The position numbers and the translations under genes are program-made. The notes below the pieces were generated by a model. That model had not been told where the DNA came from. It did not search any database and was given only the letters and a program-made list of their open reading frames with translations. From the NCBI GenBank assembly GCA_900074885.1, contig FJUW01000013.1:725580-789579 (forward strand): a stretch of DNA of 64,000 bases. Direction: 5' to 3'. The DNA comes from Rhynchosporium graminicola (Eukaryota; Ascomycota; Leotiomycetes; Helotiales; Ploettnerulaceae). This document shows, piece after piece, positions 21,541-33,493 of this stretch (position 1 is the first letter of the stretch; the number at the start of each line of letters is the position of its first letter).

Positions 21541-22662
21541 ATGGCATTTACACTGCGCCAACCCTTTAGGCTGACCTCTGCGCTGGCAGGAGCTTCAAAA
21601 ACAGCTTTCCGATCGACTGCTGCCCCAGTGCGCTCATTCCACAGCAGCAAACCCGCGAACCCGTTCTTCACTTCTAGGAGCTCGACACCGGCGACGACAC
21701 TTACTAAAGCGAGATATGCGTTTAGACAGAGTAGGACGTATATGCAGCAGCCAGTTGCTCAAGCGCCAGGTGGTGGAAATTTGACGCAGAAGCTGTTGGT
21801 TGGAGGATCTATGTTCGCGGCAACCTTAGTGGGCATCAATTTGATCTTTAATAGAGAGACGAGAGAAGATGGCGTAAGTTTTTTCTCAGTGGCGTAAGAA
21901 TAGATAGAGACATCCTTCTCCTCCCCCAAACAGTCTGATGAAGCCACTGCTAACTCCACCGTTACCCAGGGCATGCCACCATTCGAGAGAGCCTATTTGA
22001 ACGATACTTTCATGCATACTGGACTAGGAATCGGTATAATCGGATTGTCCGCGAGAGCCATGTTCCAGAGTGGATTCACGTACAGGTTGATGGCTACCAA
22101 CCCTTGGGTTGTGATGATTGGAGGTTTGGCTTTGAGCATTGGAACTATGATGGGAACGAGAGCTACCAGCCCAGATAACTATCTGCAAAAATATGGTCTA
22201 TGGGCTGGTTTTAACGTCACACAAGGCGCCCTTCTCGCACCTCTCCTCTTCATGGCTCCACCAGCCATTATCGCGCGCGCAGGTCTCTACACGATCGCGA
22301 TGATGGGATCCATCTCATTTGTCGGAGCAACTGCTAAACAAGAGAAGTACTTGTACCTCGGAGGACCTCTCCTCGCAGGAGTAGCACTCGTAGCCGTTTC
22401 CGGATTCGCACCTATGGTTCTCCCAGCCACCGCAGTCCGGACACTCGCCTTCACCGAGAACATCTGGCTATACGGTGGTCTCGCAGTCTTTGGTGGCTTT
22501 ACGCTTTACGATGTCCAGAAGATTCTTATGCATGCTAGGATGGCAGAGAGGGGCTTGATGGTCAAGGATCCGGTAAATGAGAGTATTAGTCTGGAGCTGG
22601 ATTTCTTGAATATCTTTATTCGGATGGTGCAGATTTTGATGATGCAGCAGAGGAAGAAGTAG
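21541..22662 (+). CDS. Mitochondrial Bax inhibitor-1 family protein (GHITM/TMBIM5-like)
   Basis: Two exons, 21541-21873 and 21970-22662, encode 341 residues. The N-terminal 60 residues are rich in Arg, Ser, Ala and Thr without acidic residues (MAFTLRQPFRLTSALAGASK, later RSFHSSKP), a typical mitochondrial presequence. A membrane segment (LLVGGSMFAATLVGINLIF) precedes the splice site. Exon 2 holds six or seven more hydrophobic segments of the BI-1/TMBIM fold, ending in FGGFTLYDVQKILMHARMAE and SLELDFLNIFIRMVQILMM, the family C-terminal signature with the conserved YD and D residues of the pH sensor. Animal GHITM sits in the inner membrane, shapes cristae and exchanges cations for protons; the fungal role is inferred. 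An upstream in-frame ATG at 21445 is less likely to be the start. Confidence 0.92.
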
Positions 22663-24019
22663 GGTGTGTCTGAAGGAAGGGAGGGGAAAGAGGAAAGAAT
22701 ACCATTGGTTTATGGGTTAGCGGACAAGGATTGGTATCAAAAAGATGATGGGTAGTCTCCTCTCTTCTGTTTGTATTTGTTAGTGGTCGTCAAGCCTGAA
22801 ATTGGCTGGAATACAGAAGTAAATAGCTTCGTCCATCTCATTCAGATTGCAAGTCTGGTACCCATGCCTATCTAATCCCATCCAAACCTATGTAGATTAA
22901 AGCAGTCACTACTGGACTGACCTGCCCTCATCCCCTATACAGCGCAAAGTAGTCAGCATCCACTAACCTGCCCTCTTTCTCGCAGAATAAACGATACCTA
23001 GCAGCTCTACGGTCCCTACCTACCGGGAATATGTCTCCAAAAGTATTCTCGCAGTACAGCCTACGAGCCCTCGTAGCCAGTCTCAAGTTCAAAAACATGA
23101 AGAGCATACACATCAACTTTGACAATAACGAACTCGTCACAAGCGCATCGGATGTGGATACGAGGACTTTTCAGGGAACGAAATCCCCTTAGACTGGCAC
23201 CGTTGCGTAAGGGGTGTACGAAGGCCGCGTGAGGTACCCCCAGACATGGCTGGATGGAGACCGACTGAGTTGTGGGTGATATCAGAAAGAGCGGTCCGGA
23301 GTGACTTTTTCATCGTTGTACTTGTGAAGATAATCTCTACAGGATTAGGTGTTGACTTTCGCTTGTGATCAACTTATGGGTTGTTCTGGAGGTGATGTAG
23401 AGAGAGGGTAGAGAAATTTAGGCTTGGTAGGCGTGTTATGAATTCAAGCCAAAAAAAAAGGCCTGACAGCGTTGGAAGATCATGTGTGGAAACTCCCGGG
23501 TTGTGTGTTACGCCAAAGAGCCATCTGAAATCCGGCATAAATATAGTTCGTACACACCAAGTCAATTGGACTAGTACTGTGAAAGTCGTTTGTTCTCATT
23601 CTCAACACAGCTCAGATGTGGGTATAAATCTAGAATGATATGCCGCCAACAATATCTTTGCCAACGCCGGCTTGCATGACCAGAAATTGAGGAGAGCATG
23701 TGCGTATCCTATATCCGTGCGGATCCAATATCCAAAAATCAAATACTACCCCGCATCTTGGATCCTCCTTCACATACTTGACCCCATATTCATAGTCCAT
23801 TTGTCCGGCTCGTCTCCTCGAAATTTTCTTGGACCTGCAGAAAGAAGGGACATCATGGTCCGAATACGGAGGTACGATTTCCAACCATTCACAAAAATGG
23901 CGTGTGACTGCCCTGCCTGCGGGTAAAGCCATTCAGCCATCCAACCATACAGAAGCCTCTGTAGCAGATTCTTTCTCCCACGTTCAATTTCCCAACGTCC
24001 AGAAGATGTTTTCAATATT
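22663..24019. other. Intergenic between convergent genes
   Basis: 1.36 kb between the Bax-inhibitor-like gene (+) and the methyltransferase gene (-). One minus-strand frame, 23630-23932, contains a protein-like stretch (about 55 residues before its stop) but has no recognisable domain and no clear start. It could be the last exon of a small gene or chance. Confidence 0.35.
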
Positions 24020-25690
24020 TCAAGGTGACGGATTCTTCTTTCGCGCCCACCATGCACCAACCTCGAGGCATTCTCCCCAAGACGTGCCGTTCTGGTTCAG
24101 GAGATCGTTCATCATCCTTCCCTGCCAGCTATCCCACTCCAGCTGGTCCTTTCCACTCGCTTCTCGCAGGAGAGGTTCGAGGCTCTCAATCATTTGAACG
24201 ACTGTCATGAGTGCTGTCCTGCGCAGCGCGAGTTGGCCTGCTGTCAAGGTCCTGCGATCCTCTTCTCGAGATTTGCCTTTTGTAGAGATCTCATTGCCAT
24301 TCGATCCTTGAGTTACTGCTTGCCCTACACCTTCACGCTCCCAGCGTACTTCGTCGAGAGGGATTGCCAGACGCCGGAATTCGATCTCAGTTAGGTCTTC
24401 TGATTCCTGGAGAAGCATTGGTAGTATGCTTGTGCATGGCATCGACGTTAGTTTCCGAGCTTCTAGTGCCTTGGATATCCAGGTGTTGAAGTCGTTTAAA
24501 TATGTGTTGTGAGGAGCCGCTAAAGGTGTTTGCCTCGTTAATGTGTATGTGCCCATTGCATTTGTATGCACTTGTTCCTCATTATCGGTATCATCCTCAT
24601 CCTCTTTTGTCGAGGGTGGTGCATGTGGTAACAACATCCTTAAAGAATGATCCCCATCCCAAATCTCCAGAGTCCCTCCTGGTTTTAATATTCGTAAATA
24701 TTCATCCATCAGCACCTGCTGCATGCCCGTCGTTGGTGTGACCATGCTCAAATCCTTGATCATAATCAAGTTGAATTCCTCGTCCCGAAAAGGTAGCGGC
24801 TGCCGTCGTAAATCGTGTTGCACAAATCTCCAATTCATATCATCGTCAGACTCCATCCGCTGCGCAAGTGGCGCAATGTCTATTCCAGTGAAGGATATAG
24901 AAGAAAAGCCCCTTTGCGAGAAGTGCCGGTGACACATAACACTCCAGAAGCCTGTACCACATCCCACTTCTAGTACACGTTTTGGAGGTTTGGTCTGAAA
25001 TGTTCGGGAGCAGGTAGGACCTTGAAAGACCTGGCAAAGGAGCATAGTCCGTAATGTCTGTCTGTGTATTTCGGAGAGATCGCATGGGAGAGGATACGGT
25101 AAGCTCGTGTCTCGTAAATATCGTCGTCCATTTCGCATGGCAAATGGTCGTGTAAGGGCTTCATTATTCGAGGTTGGGTCACTGGTTGTTACCTTCGTGA
25201 TGCCACTCGAATTTGTGGTGCTGGAATGGCTATCTGATCGACCAAGGGACTCTCCCCTCGCAGTACGCGGATCCGCGTTCTGGAGTGCATATCTGCGCTC
25301 AGCGCTATTGTCCGATGTAGACGACGATGTTCGGTTGGTCTTCGCAGTGCGGGCAGCGGCTCTCGACTTATTTGTTTGGTTCGCGGTATGTTTGTAGTCA
25401 GGTAAGGGTGTAGAGAGCATGGAATCGTGTCTATGCTGGGCGTCCGAGGAGGTATATCTCGATGTTTGGAAGGAGGGGTAAGTTCTGGCTGTTGCTGCGA
25501 GGGGCGATAGCTGGGTACGCGTCGTGTGTTTGGAACTCTTTGAATCTTGCCGTGATCGTTTGGAGAAATGGTTTGGTTGTTGGGACTCTTGGATGATAGA
25601 CTGATCTGCTTTTGCTCTCTCTTCTGCGGCAATATCGGACTCGCACAAGATTGGTGCAGAGAGAAATAATGCCGAATGCATCTCGGCCAT
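24020..25690 (-). CDS. SAM-dependent class I methyltransferase with long disordered N-terminus
   Basis: Single exon, 556 residues, starting at an ATG at 25690. Residues 1-185 are Ser/Thr/Arg/Asn-rich and look unstructured. The catalytic domain begins after FAMRNGRRYLRDTSLPYPLP; motif I is RVLEVGCGTGFWSV at about 235-247, an acidic motif II is FTGIDIAPLA, then NWRFVQHDLRRQPLPF and FNLIMIKDLSMV, and the post-III strand is LRILKPGGTLEIWDGD. An acidic insertion (EDEDDTDNEE) follows. This is the methyltransferase-11/25 layout. The fold resembles many fungal uncharacterised and LaeA-like methyltransferases, but nothing identifies the substrate. A pentamer repeat lies about 190 bp upstream of the ATG. 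Confidence 0.82.
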   Translation of the reverse strand: MAEMHSALFLSAPILCESDIAAEERAKADQSIIQESQQPNHFSKRSRQDSKSSKHTTRTQLSPLAATARTYPSFQTSRYTSSDAQHRHDSMLSTPLPDYKHTANQTNKSRAAARTAKTNRTSSSTSDNSAERRYALQNADPRTARGESLGRSDSHSSTTNSSGITKVTTSDPTSNNEALTRPFAMRNGRRYLRDTSLPYPLPCDLSEIHRQTLRTMLLCQVFQGPTCSRTFQTKPPKRVLEVGCGTGFWSVMCHRHFSQRGFSSISFTGIDIAPLAQRMESDDDMNWRFVQHDLRRQPLPFRDEEFNLIMIKDLSMVTPTTGMQQVLMDEYLRILKPGGTLEIWDGDHSLRMLLPHAPPSTKEDEDDTDNEEQVHTNAMGTYTLTRQTPLAAPHNTYLNDFNTWISKALEARKLTSMPCTSILPMLLQESEDLTEIEFRRLAIPLDEVRWEREGVGQAVTQGSNGNEISTKGKSREEDRRTLTAGQLALRRTALMTVVQMIESLEPLLREASGKDQLEWDSWQGRMMNDLLNQNGTSWGECLEVGAWWARKKNPSP

Positions 25691-28600
25691 GTCGTCTTGT
25701 TCAAGTGGGCTGGGCTTCCTTGGATTGGGTTCTCATGGGCTAGTATGACTACTGTACTGTGCTGTGCCTCCGCGTGGCACCTTTTCTGCTTCGGTACGGG
25801 GCCCCAACGCCGAGTGACTAGCCGGTTTTGCCTAATTGAAAACTTGGGGAACGTATTCCGCAGACGACGATAGGATGGCCTGGATTGGATTGGATGGGAT
25901 GGGATGGGATGGGATGGGATGGGGAAGACAGACGCCAGCGGGGTAGTGAAGGTGCAGACTTGAGGCGTGTACTGCAGAATCTTAGGCTCGTGAATGTTAT
26001 TGGGCTGGAGTTACCGAAGCCCAGGAGAATTGACCAGTTTGGGAGCTCTGCTCTGCCTTTCAGGGCCTTTCAGGGAGCATCACCGGGTGAACAGACTCCG
26101 GAGAACATTTTCGCATGTGAGTGTTATTGGCGTACAGTAAGCCGCATAGGTACGTCCTCTGGCGAGTGGTGTCGATTACATAGGCAGGTACTGTTTTCCG
26201 GGTGGGGATGTCTGGGTTTCATTCATTTTGAGATAGCTAATTTCGAGTATACTTTGCACTTTGTGTGACTTAGTAAGATTTCATGTTTCGCGTGCGCAAA
26301 AACCTTCCTATTACGGGCCTATGAAGGTACAAGATTGTTGTTGCTTCTTTACTACTGCTTCTAGAAGTTCAGTAGATCTTTATCCGAGCAAAATGGAGAA
26401 AAGGAAACAAAATCGGGGCGTTGAGCGACAGCAACTACCGAATATTCGGGTAGGTCCCGAGCCGGATCCCAAAGGCCCGAAGAGTCATCTGGATGCATCG
26501 TGGCTGAAGCCGCCACACCTGTATCGACGGCACCGAGTGAGGATTGCCGGAAGCAACCTATGTCGATAATTACGGTACCTGGAAAAGTTGCTGATGTAAG
26601 AGACAAGCGAAATCTTACTCCCCCGGTGAAAGGTCTGCAAAGTCTGAGAGAAAACAGAGTGATTGTCAATTGCTCTAATTTCAAACTAGGGAGGGCACAT
26701 GAACTACCTACCCTTCAACTGCACTTGTACGATAACGGGCTTCCTCGGAGCTCCTTGCCAGGTTGTTCCGACGGAGCGAAGTGCTGCCATATTTAATAGG
26801 AGAGTCCGAGCAGATAGATTTTCTAGGGAAAAGGAAATGTGGAATGCACGAAAGCTGGAATCACAAAGTGAGCGTCCTTGGCACTCGAGCAAGTAGGTCC
26901 CTTGATGAATGACCTCTGAGTATTTGCGATTCCAAGTTGCCTGTGTGGTAGTCACTCAGTAGAGTTCGACTCGGCAAATGTCCTGTTTCCGTTTCGAATC
27001 AACAAGAACTCAATCTGGAATGCCGAGGATTAACACATCTTGAAGCGCGGCGAGAAACAGATGGGGGCCTTGACCAATTGATGCTGAACTCGGCCTCTTG
27101 TGTAAGCTAGGCATTCGGCCCCAAAAATCCAAAAATCTGACTTAACGTGCTCAGTCCGAACGAATACGGCTGAGTAAGGACGTCTTAAGCGATCGACCAC
27201 GACATTCCAAGTATCTAGATTTATTGCCTCTGGAAAGAGCTCATGGTCGCACACAAGGTTTGTGGGGTTCAAAAGTAAGCGTGCTGGTCTGCAGTAGCTT
27301 GTATGAAGGAAGTACTTAGTAGACATGCAAGTGTTGAGAGGTTGCATGTCATCTGAACCAATCAACAGCCACGTCGAAGCGCTCGTGGCGCAACCAAGGA
27401 CACCAAAATAGCACTCCCGCTGTAGTGATCGTGGCTCCTGCACTGTTGACCGGATATCATCACATTCTTTAGCGTCTTTCATTACCTGTGATTGTGACTT
27501 TGTTGTATGACTGAGCATTTGTACATAATAGTCAGCTCACGTCTTCTCTCTGAAAACGAGGATAAAGTGCATCGTGGTTCGGCGCTCTCTCTTCTTTATG
27601 CTGCTTCCGGCTGAGATCCCGCTATGATGGCCTAATGGTGCCATTCATTGGCAATGACATTGGCAGGCAGGCGTATCGGGGTCTGAGTGCACGCACGTCT
27701 GACTTGCCGCCCGTGTGCAACTCTACCCGCTATCATGATATCATCCCATTCTTAAACAGTCGAGCTGTTTGAGTGTGTCCTTCATCAAGCGTCCAAAGCG
27801 TCCCGCTGTCGGGGCAGTGTGGCAGGAGTCAGAAAGGTCGAGAGTTCTGTTAGAAGAGGTCATGGCAAGGCCAAAAGGAGGCTGTCAGGCCGGTCTCTAA
27901 CATTTTCAGTTTGAAGCAACCGTCTCATACCCTGCCCTACCCCTTGTTTGATCGGATGACAGGTTCACGGACTAGCGTATAAAGATGGGATTTCAAATTC
28001 AATGCGTTGCTGATGTCGAGACGGAGATTACAAAGGATGATACAATTGAGGTTGCGAGAATACCTGATTGCACTCTTGGAGAGAGGCGGCTTTGATTGAC
28101 GAAGACATCACAGGCTTGATGATAAGACAAACAATACAATAATATCATGGCGCTTCCGTAAAAGAAAGATGGCTGGCAAGCAAGCGAGGTAACAAAGCTA
28201 ATCTCTTTATGGTTAGCTGCCGGATGGCCCATCTTTTCTTCTGGCCCCCTGTTGTAGCGCCCATCTTTGATCTTTGACCCTCGGATGCAGACCTGGCTCC
28301 ACAACACCTACGCGCTCCGATGTTGTGAGAAGCCAATCAGCATTAGTAGACAACCTCAATGCTATTCTTACCGCCGACCTGCTTTGCTATTTTGCTGTCC
28401 CTTTTGACCGTCCAGTTCTCTGATAGGCTGCTACTGCTCTCTTCTAAGATCTATGAGATCGTGGCTCTCCTCCTAACCAGCCATTTACGCCGGCTCTTGT
28501 AACTCAATCGTGTATTTTTTATTTCCCTCGTACTCGTAGAGCCAGCACCCTGCTATCTCTCTTACCTCTCCCGCGCTGGTGGCGTCGAGAGATCAAGATG

Positions 28601-29526
28601 CATGCCCAGAAATGCACCATGCCTCCAATGCTGGCACATGCAAGCATTATATGGCGGTCACTACGGGACGGCCAGTCTCGAATATCACTAACCCGCTGGT
28701 CCCCACAGTCCCTGTCGTCCTTATACTTGGGATCCCGCCGCACTGCGTTCATCTGGTAGATCATAACTCCCCTTCCCAGATATCTGTAACCTTAAAAATC
28801 TCCTCAAGCCGTCTCATCTCGAAGATCATACAACTCCTTGTTCTTCCACTCCGCTCATCCATCTTCTCATCGACCCAAACTAGCACCACTTGCCACCACC
28901 AGTCCTACTCAATCATACCGGATCAAGCGTGGCCGTTAAGAGCTTGACACAAACGCTCCACATGTTCCGTTGCAAGCCATAACCGGCAGTGTAAATCATC
29001 CTCGTTCTGCTCCCTTTGCCAGACTTCTCCCTGCCCTTCAGATTTCCATCGCTCGGATGTCCGCTGTCATAGAAGATCAGCTCGTATCCAGTCTTTGGTC
29101 TGCTGTTCTGGAAACGACTCATCATAAGACGTCAGGAAGAAGTCCCGCGTCCGAGACGTCAACTCAGGCGGAACCCACTCTCTTACCCAGCGACTTCGAT
29201 CCTGGCCCCGAGAGATATAGACTTCTACTCCCACACGAGCCTCTTCGTTTACAACCAGCGCTGAGCACTCGTCGTTGTCGATAGCATTCTTTCACGTCGA
29301 CTTCACTTCACTTTCGTTCCTCCCTGTCCGCCGGTTCGGATCCTTTAACCAAGCCCACTTCAGTTGCTTTATTCGTCTTTTTTCGCTATCAACCTTTAAT
29401 CCCTTCAATTCTTTCTCTACACTCTTTGGCAATAAAGAGCAGAGCAAACATTGGGAAAGGAAATCGAACTTGAAATAGGGAAAGAAAGGAAACCGTTGGA
29501 CAACTCGAGAATATCTTTAGAAGAAA
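25691..29526. other. Large intergenic region between divergent genes
   Basis: 3.8 kb with no supported gene. It holds the GGGAT pentamer array near the methyltransferase start and, at the other end (about 28400-29520), a pyrimidine-rich stretch that looks like a long leader or upstream region for the small membrane-protein gene. The longest frame (27030-27518, minus, 162 codons) reads like chance: no domain, no hydrophobic pattern, cysteines scattered. I saw no transposon ends or reverse-transcriptase motifs. Confidence 0.45.
25881..25924 (+). repeat. Pentamer microsatellite, TGGAT/GGGAT about 9 copies
   Basis: Tandem TGGAT units change into perfect GGGAT units, ending in GGGG. It is about 190 bp upstream of the methyltransferase ATG. 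It is not the fungal telomere unit (TTAGGG). Confidence 0.93.
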
Positions 29527-30062
29527 ATGGGAAAACTCATCAAGAACCACTGGGCCCGCCTAATTGTCATCACAGCGGCTATCTGTAAGGTTTCTTCCCG
29601 ATATTCGCCCGCCAAAATACTAACAGAGCACAGACCAAATTGCAGCTGGGATACACGGATTCTTCTGGCCTAAGATCTTTTGGGACTTCATGACGAAGAA
29701 CCTCGATGTAGCAGTCAAGCCACTTCCGATCTTGCAAACGATCAACGTGGTTCTTGGAATCATTTTGTTGGCATGGGAATGGCCATTGGGCTTTTTGGCT
29801 GGATCAGCGATGCATAGAAGTATCGAGGCAAGACTTGTGATACTACCACTTGCGGCTTTGTCCGCTCTTCTCATCTACCAAGGAACGAATGCAGGAATCT
29901 ACTACATGATCGGAATGGGTGTTTACTTTTGGGCATACAGCGAAGGCGAGGTAGGTTGAAAATCCCAGAAGCAAGAAGCAAGTATACAAAACTGACAGCA
30001 ACCAGACCGTTGTAGCAAAGCCATGGTCTCTCCCTCAACGAGCCCGCCCAGGAAAGGTCTAA
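29527..30062 (+). CDS. Small conserved four-helix membrane protein (fungal DUF7727-like)
   Basis: Three exons, 29527-29584, 29634-29950 and 30006-30062, give 143 residues; all three exons are in phase and end in TAA. The protein begins MGKLIKNHWARLIVITAAIY and continues QIAAGIHGFFWPKIFWDFMT, which I recall as the start of a fungus-wide family now called DUF7727 (name from memory). There are four hydrophobic segments: about 10-30, 50-72, 84-100 and 107-122. The C-terminus is short and basic (PWSLPQRARPGKV). No function is known to me. Conserved size, membrane topology and splice pattern argue for a real gene. Confidence 0.85.
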
Positions 30063-31107
30063 ACAACCAATACCTGTCCATCACATCTCTTGCAGCCATA
30101 TTTCTGGATCGCTGGTCTGGTTCATCACCACTAGAGATTTACCAGACCGCTCGCCACTTGGCAACCTCGACATACCCAATCACATACCAATAAACTCATC
30201 GCATTCTTGGGAATGATTATTCTTGAGGACGACATAGCGACGGCGTATCTCTGCATATATATTTTTCTGTCGCAATTTTTCTGTGGCCTTAGTCGTCCGT
30301 CTGTGACTTCTCCGTTGATTGTTGGATCCTAGAGAAGAAGGGCGCTCTGCATGAAGCAGTAGGGGGAGGGGAGACAACGTAATGGGGACTACGCTTGACA
30401 GTCTCCGGGAGGAAGTCTTAGATCACACTCTCTCTAAATAAAGAGTGGGTGATTGGTGAAGAGCTGGGTTGTATACCTCCAATCTGGCCTCCGCGTCATA
30501 TAGCGAAACGAAATCGCGTGTTTATGAAGCATTTGACGATCTACTCCATGTTTCACATCGTGATTGTGAGGCCTGAGAGTCTGGAATCTGATCTTTTTGT
30601 TTCCCACTCCTCTTAACTGTCTAATAACAATATTGACTTCTATGAGAGCAACGCAGAAACTGTTATTTTTCATTGTCTATGACGTATAGTTCCGTTTGTT
30701 TAGCTGATGTTGACCTCAATTAAAGCTTAGAGCCCGGCACGATCCTCGTTTCCGAAGGCTTAATTCGGTTAAGAACAGTTTAAGGTTTAGCCCCAATTAT
30801 TTTTTGGGGTGTCGTACATGAAATGTGACAACAAGAGTCCAAGTGTCATCCGATGTTAAGATCACTTCGTAGAAAAGTTTCCGGGTATCTGGTGAGCTGT
30901 GCACTATGTGTGAAGCATTGTCAGCTTTCGTTGCTGAAGCTCGGGGTATGTTCACCCGAGGACCCCTCATATGCTCGTGAGCTTCCAAACTAAACTTATT
31001 TTTTGTTCATCAGCCTTATTACACAGCCTTCACACCCTTTCCAACAATCAAATTGGAATTACCCCCCAAACTGATATAATCCATTCGCAACAAGTCGGAC
31101 TGCAAAA
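30063..31107. other. Intergenic, tandem genes
   Basis: 1.0 kb holding the 3' UTR of the small membrane protein and the promoter of the amidohydrolase. A short inverted repeat (CCCCAA, then TTGGGG) lies at about 30791-30809. No gene was recognised. Confidence 0.4.
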
Positions 31108-32232
31108 ATGGCAGAAGAAGAGAGCCCCCACTATCCCATAATCGACTCGCACATCCACCTATTCCCGTCCTCAGAACTCGAAACCTTAGCCTGGTGCAGC
31201 CCCTCCAATCCGCTCGCGAGCCAACATTCCGTCTCCGAATATAAGACTGCAACGGGCTCTCCAGCCTCGCTCGAAGGCTACATCCTCCTCGAAACAGACC
31301 GTAAATACGACCTTGAGCTCGGTGCGAAAGATGGCAGCGGATGGGAGATGCCTCTTATGGAGGTGGAGTTCTTTAAACGAATAGCGTTAGGTACGCCGAA
31401 GGAAGGAGAGGGGCATGCGAAAGAAGATGCGAAGTCATGCTTGGCAATCATTCCGTGGGCGCCTGTGCCGAGCGGAGAGGAGGTGTTGGAGGGATATGTT
31501 AAGGAGGTGGAGAGGTGTGCAGGGGAGAGTTTTGGGAAGGTGAAGGGCTTCAGGTATTTGATGCAGGAAAAACCGAGAGGCACAATGTTGACGGAGGAGT
31601 TTGTGAGTGGGTTGAAGTGGTTGGGGAGCAAGGGATTTGTGTTCGATGTTGGGGTCGATCAACATAGTGGTGGGAAATGGCAATTAGAAGAGGCCGTGGA
31701 GATGATTGAGAAGGCTCATGAGGGGGTACCCGAGGACGAGAAACTGACTTTTATTATAAGTAAGTGCCGGTCCCTTATCAATTCTCAGTTTCTCCCCAGT
31801 TCATGGAATGCTTGCTAATTGGCTTTGCAAGACCATCTCTGTAAGCCCGACCTATCAGTCTACAATCAGACAGACCCCGCGTTCGTAGCGTGGCGAACCG
31901 CCATGTTCCGCCTCAGCAAATGCGACAAGACTTTCATGAAACTCAGCGGCTGTTTCTCCGAGATGTCAGATTCGCTTAAGAACGCCCCCATCGACGAAAT
32001 CCTGCTCGCGCTCCAACCGTATCTAGTAGTCATCCTCGCATCTTTCGGTAGTTTTAGGATCATGTTTGGCTCGGATTGGCCGGTTTGTACGATCGGTGTC
32101 GATGATGCTTGGGTGAAGTGGAGGAATGTCGTGCAGAGGTTTTGTGACCTTGCCTCCTTGAGTCAGGAGGAGCAGATCATGATCTGGAGTGGGACGGCTA
32201 TTAAGGCGTATAAGCTTACGGAGTTGCTGTGA
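31108..32232 (+). CDS. Amidohydrolase-2 family metal-dependent hydrolase, L-rhamnono-gamma-lactonase-like
   Basis: Two exons, 31108-31759 and 31832-32232, encode 350 residues. The intron splits the second strand motif, which becomes FIINHLCKPD only after splicing. The TIM-barrel hydrolase signature starts at the N-terminus with PIIDSHIHLFP (HxH at about 15-17). The conserved His in NHLCKPD, and the catalytic Asp in MFGSDWPV near 296, complete the metal site. Family members hydrolyse lactones or decarboxylate aromatic acids; fungal sequences with LAWC and QHSVSEY after the HxH are usually annotated as L-rhamnono-gamma-lactonase, the second enzyme of non-phosphorylative rhamnose catabolism. The exact substrate is inferred, and no other rhamnose gene is nearby. 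Confidence 0.85.
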
Positions 32233-33493
32233 GGACTACGATAGAATTGCTCTCATTACAGGTCTAGATGGTAGATACTAAATTGCAAATCCTCCGGCTA
32301 CCATCTGGTAGCTTTATTCTGTCATCAGGCCATAGGACATTCCTTTGAAACCCGCCTATCTTCTTCTCAAGCATCAAAGAGCTGTAGCTCATGCACAGAG
32401 AACCGTGGTGTAAATGATTTATGGTAATCAAAGAGCTATGTATATCTGAAGGTCAGAGGTATGTCTGGATGGATTTACGCGACCTGCCACAGATCACGCT
32501 CTGTCTGCGTTTAAGGTATTTGAAACAGTATTAAGGACTTCTAACATTAGCAGATTGAGAATCAAAAGGAAGTAGTTCGGCAAGGTTCAATCTCGAGTAG
32601 CTCCATATTTATGCCGTAATCATCTACCACTTCATTTTACCAAATTACTAGATTGATATTGACGCTACATAAAACTTACTGTGGCCGTACTTCAATAGTC
32701 TCCCACATCTGAAAGGTTAACAATCAGGGGACGTAGGTATCTGGCGAGACCTGCCCAAACCACATCGCGATCTTGCTCGTAGTCATAATGAAGTGATTTG
32801 GAGGCTTCTTCATCTTGCAAATATCAAAGTGGCCGGCTACGGCAAATTTCCATCTGCTACTATGTTAACCCACGATAGACCGGCCACATTTACAGATCTC
32901 TATCTCCCTCCTAAGACCCACTACCCCAGCAAACCTCCCACGTCCTCGGACAAAATCCAAGCCGGTATGGTGCACACACAACAAGAGCGCCTCCGCAGAC
33001 CAATTTCCCCATCAAGAAAAACCTGAGCTTTACGTTCTTGGCGCTGCTTGAGCAATCGACATTTTGGTTAGAAAAAAACAACAAAAGCTGAAAAACAAAC
33101 ACGTCTCCTCACAGAATGTCTCGATTCGATTCTGAAGGGTTTCCCCACTTTGATTCCCAATCTCACTTTCTGGATTCATTTCCCGGACTCATTTCCAGGT
33201 CGATGGTCAGAATGAACCCGAGCCAAGAACGTAAGACGAGGAGAGAGGAATTGATTGATCGAAATTTACTGACACTGCTCGCTAAGTAGATGGGGTAAAA
33301 AAAAGAACAGAAAGTCAAAAATAGCAGAAAACGCGCCCCAAGGATTTCGCGGAGGAGTAAAAGAAGTACTCTGGGAATTAGGACTTTCGAATCTTGTCAA
33401 ATCTCGAGAAAATATAGCTCAGGGTAGCAATAGTCATGCGACAAGATATGAAAAAGAAGGAATCTTGCTGCAAATGGGAATTTGGTGCATTGA
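32233..33493. other. Intergenic between convergent genes
   Basis: 1.26 kb between the amidohydrolase (+) and the EOS1-like gene (-). AT-leaning, short frames only, nothing recognised. Confidence 0.45.

Noticed and set aside
23630..23932. Possible last exon of a minus-strand gene
   Set aside because: Protein-like stretch near the stop only; no start, domain or upstream exon could be supported.
25881..25924. Telomere-like GGGAT array
   Set aside because: The unit is a pentamer GGGAT, not TTAGGG, and it is internal between ordinary genes; simple microsatellite.
27030..27518. 162-codon minus-strand open frame
   Set aside because: No domain, no conserved-looking blocks, no splice partners; sits in a large intergenic region and reads like chance.
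31819..32232. Separate small gene starting at the ATG 31819
   Set aside because: That ATG lies in the amidohydrolase intron; splicing restores the NHLCKPD motif and a single 350-residue enzyme.
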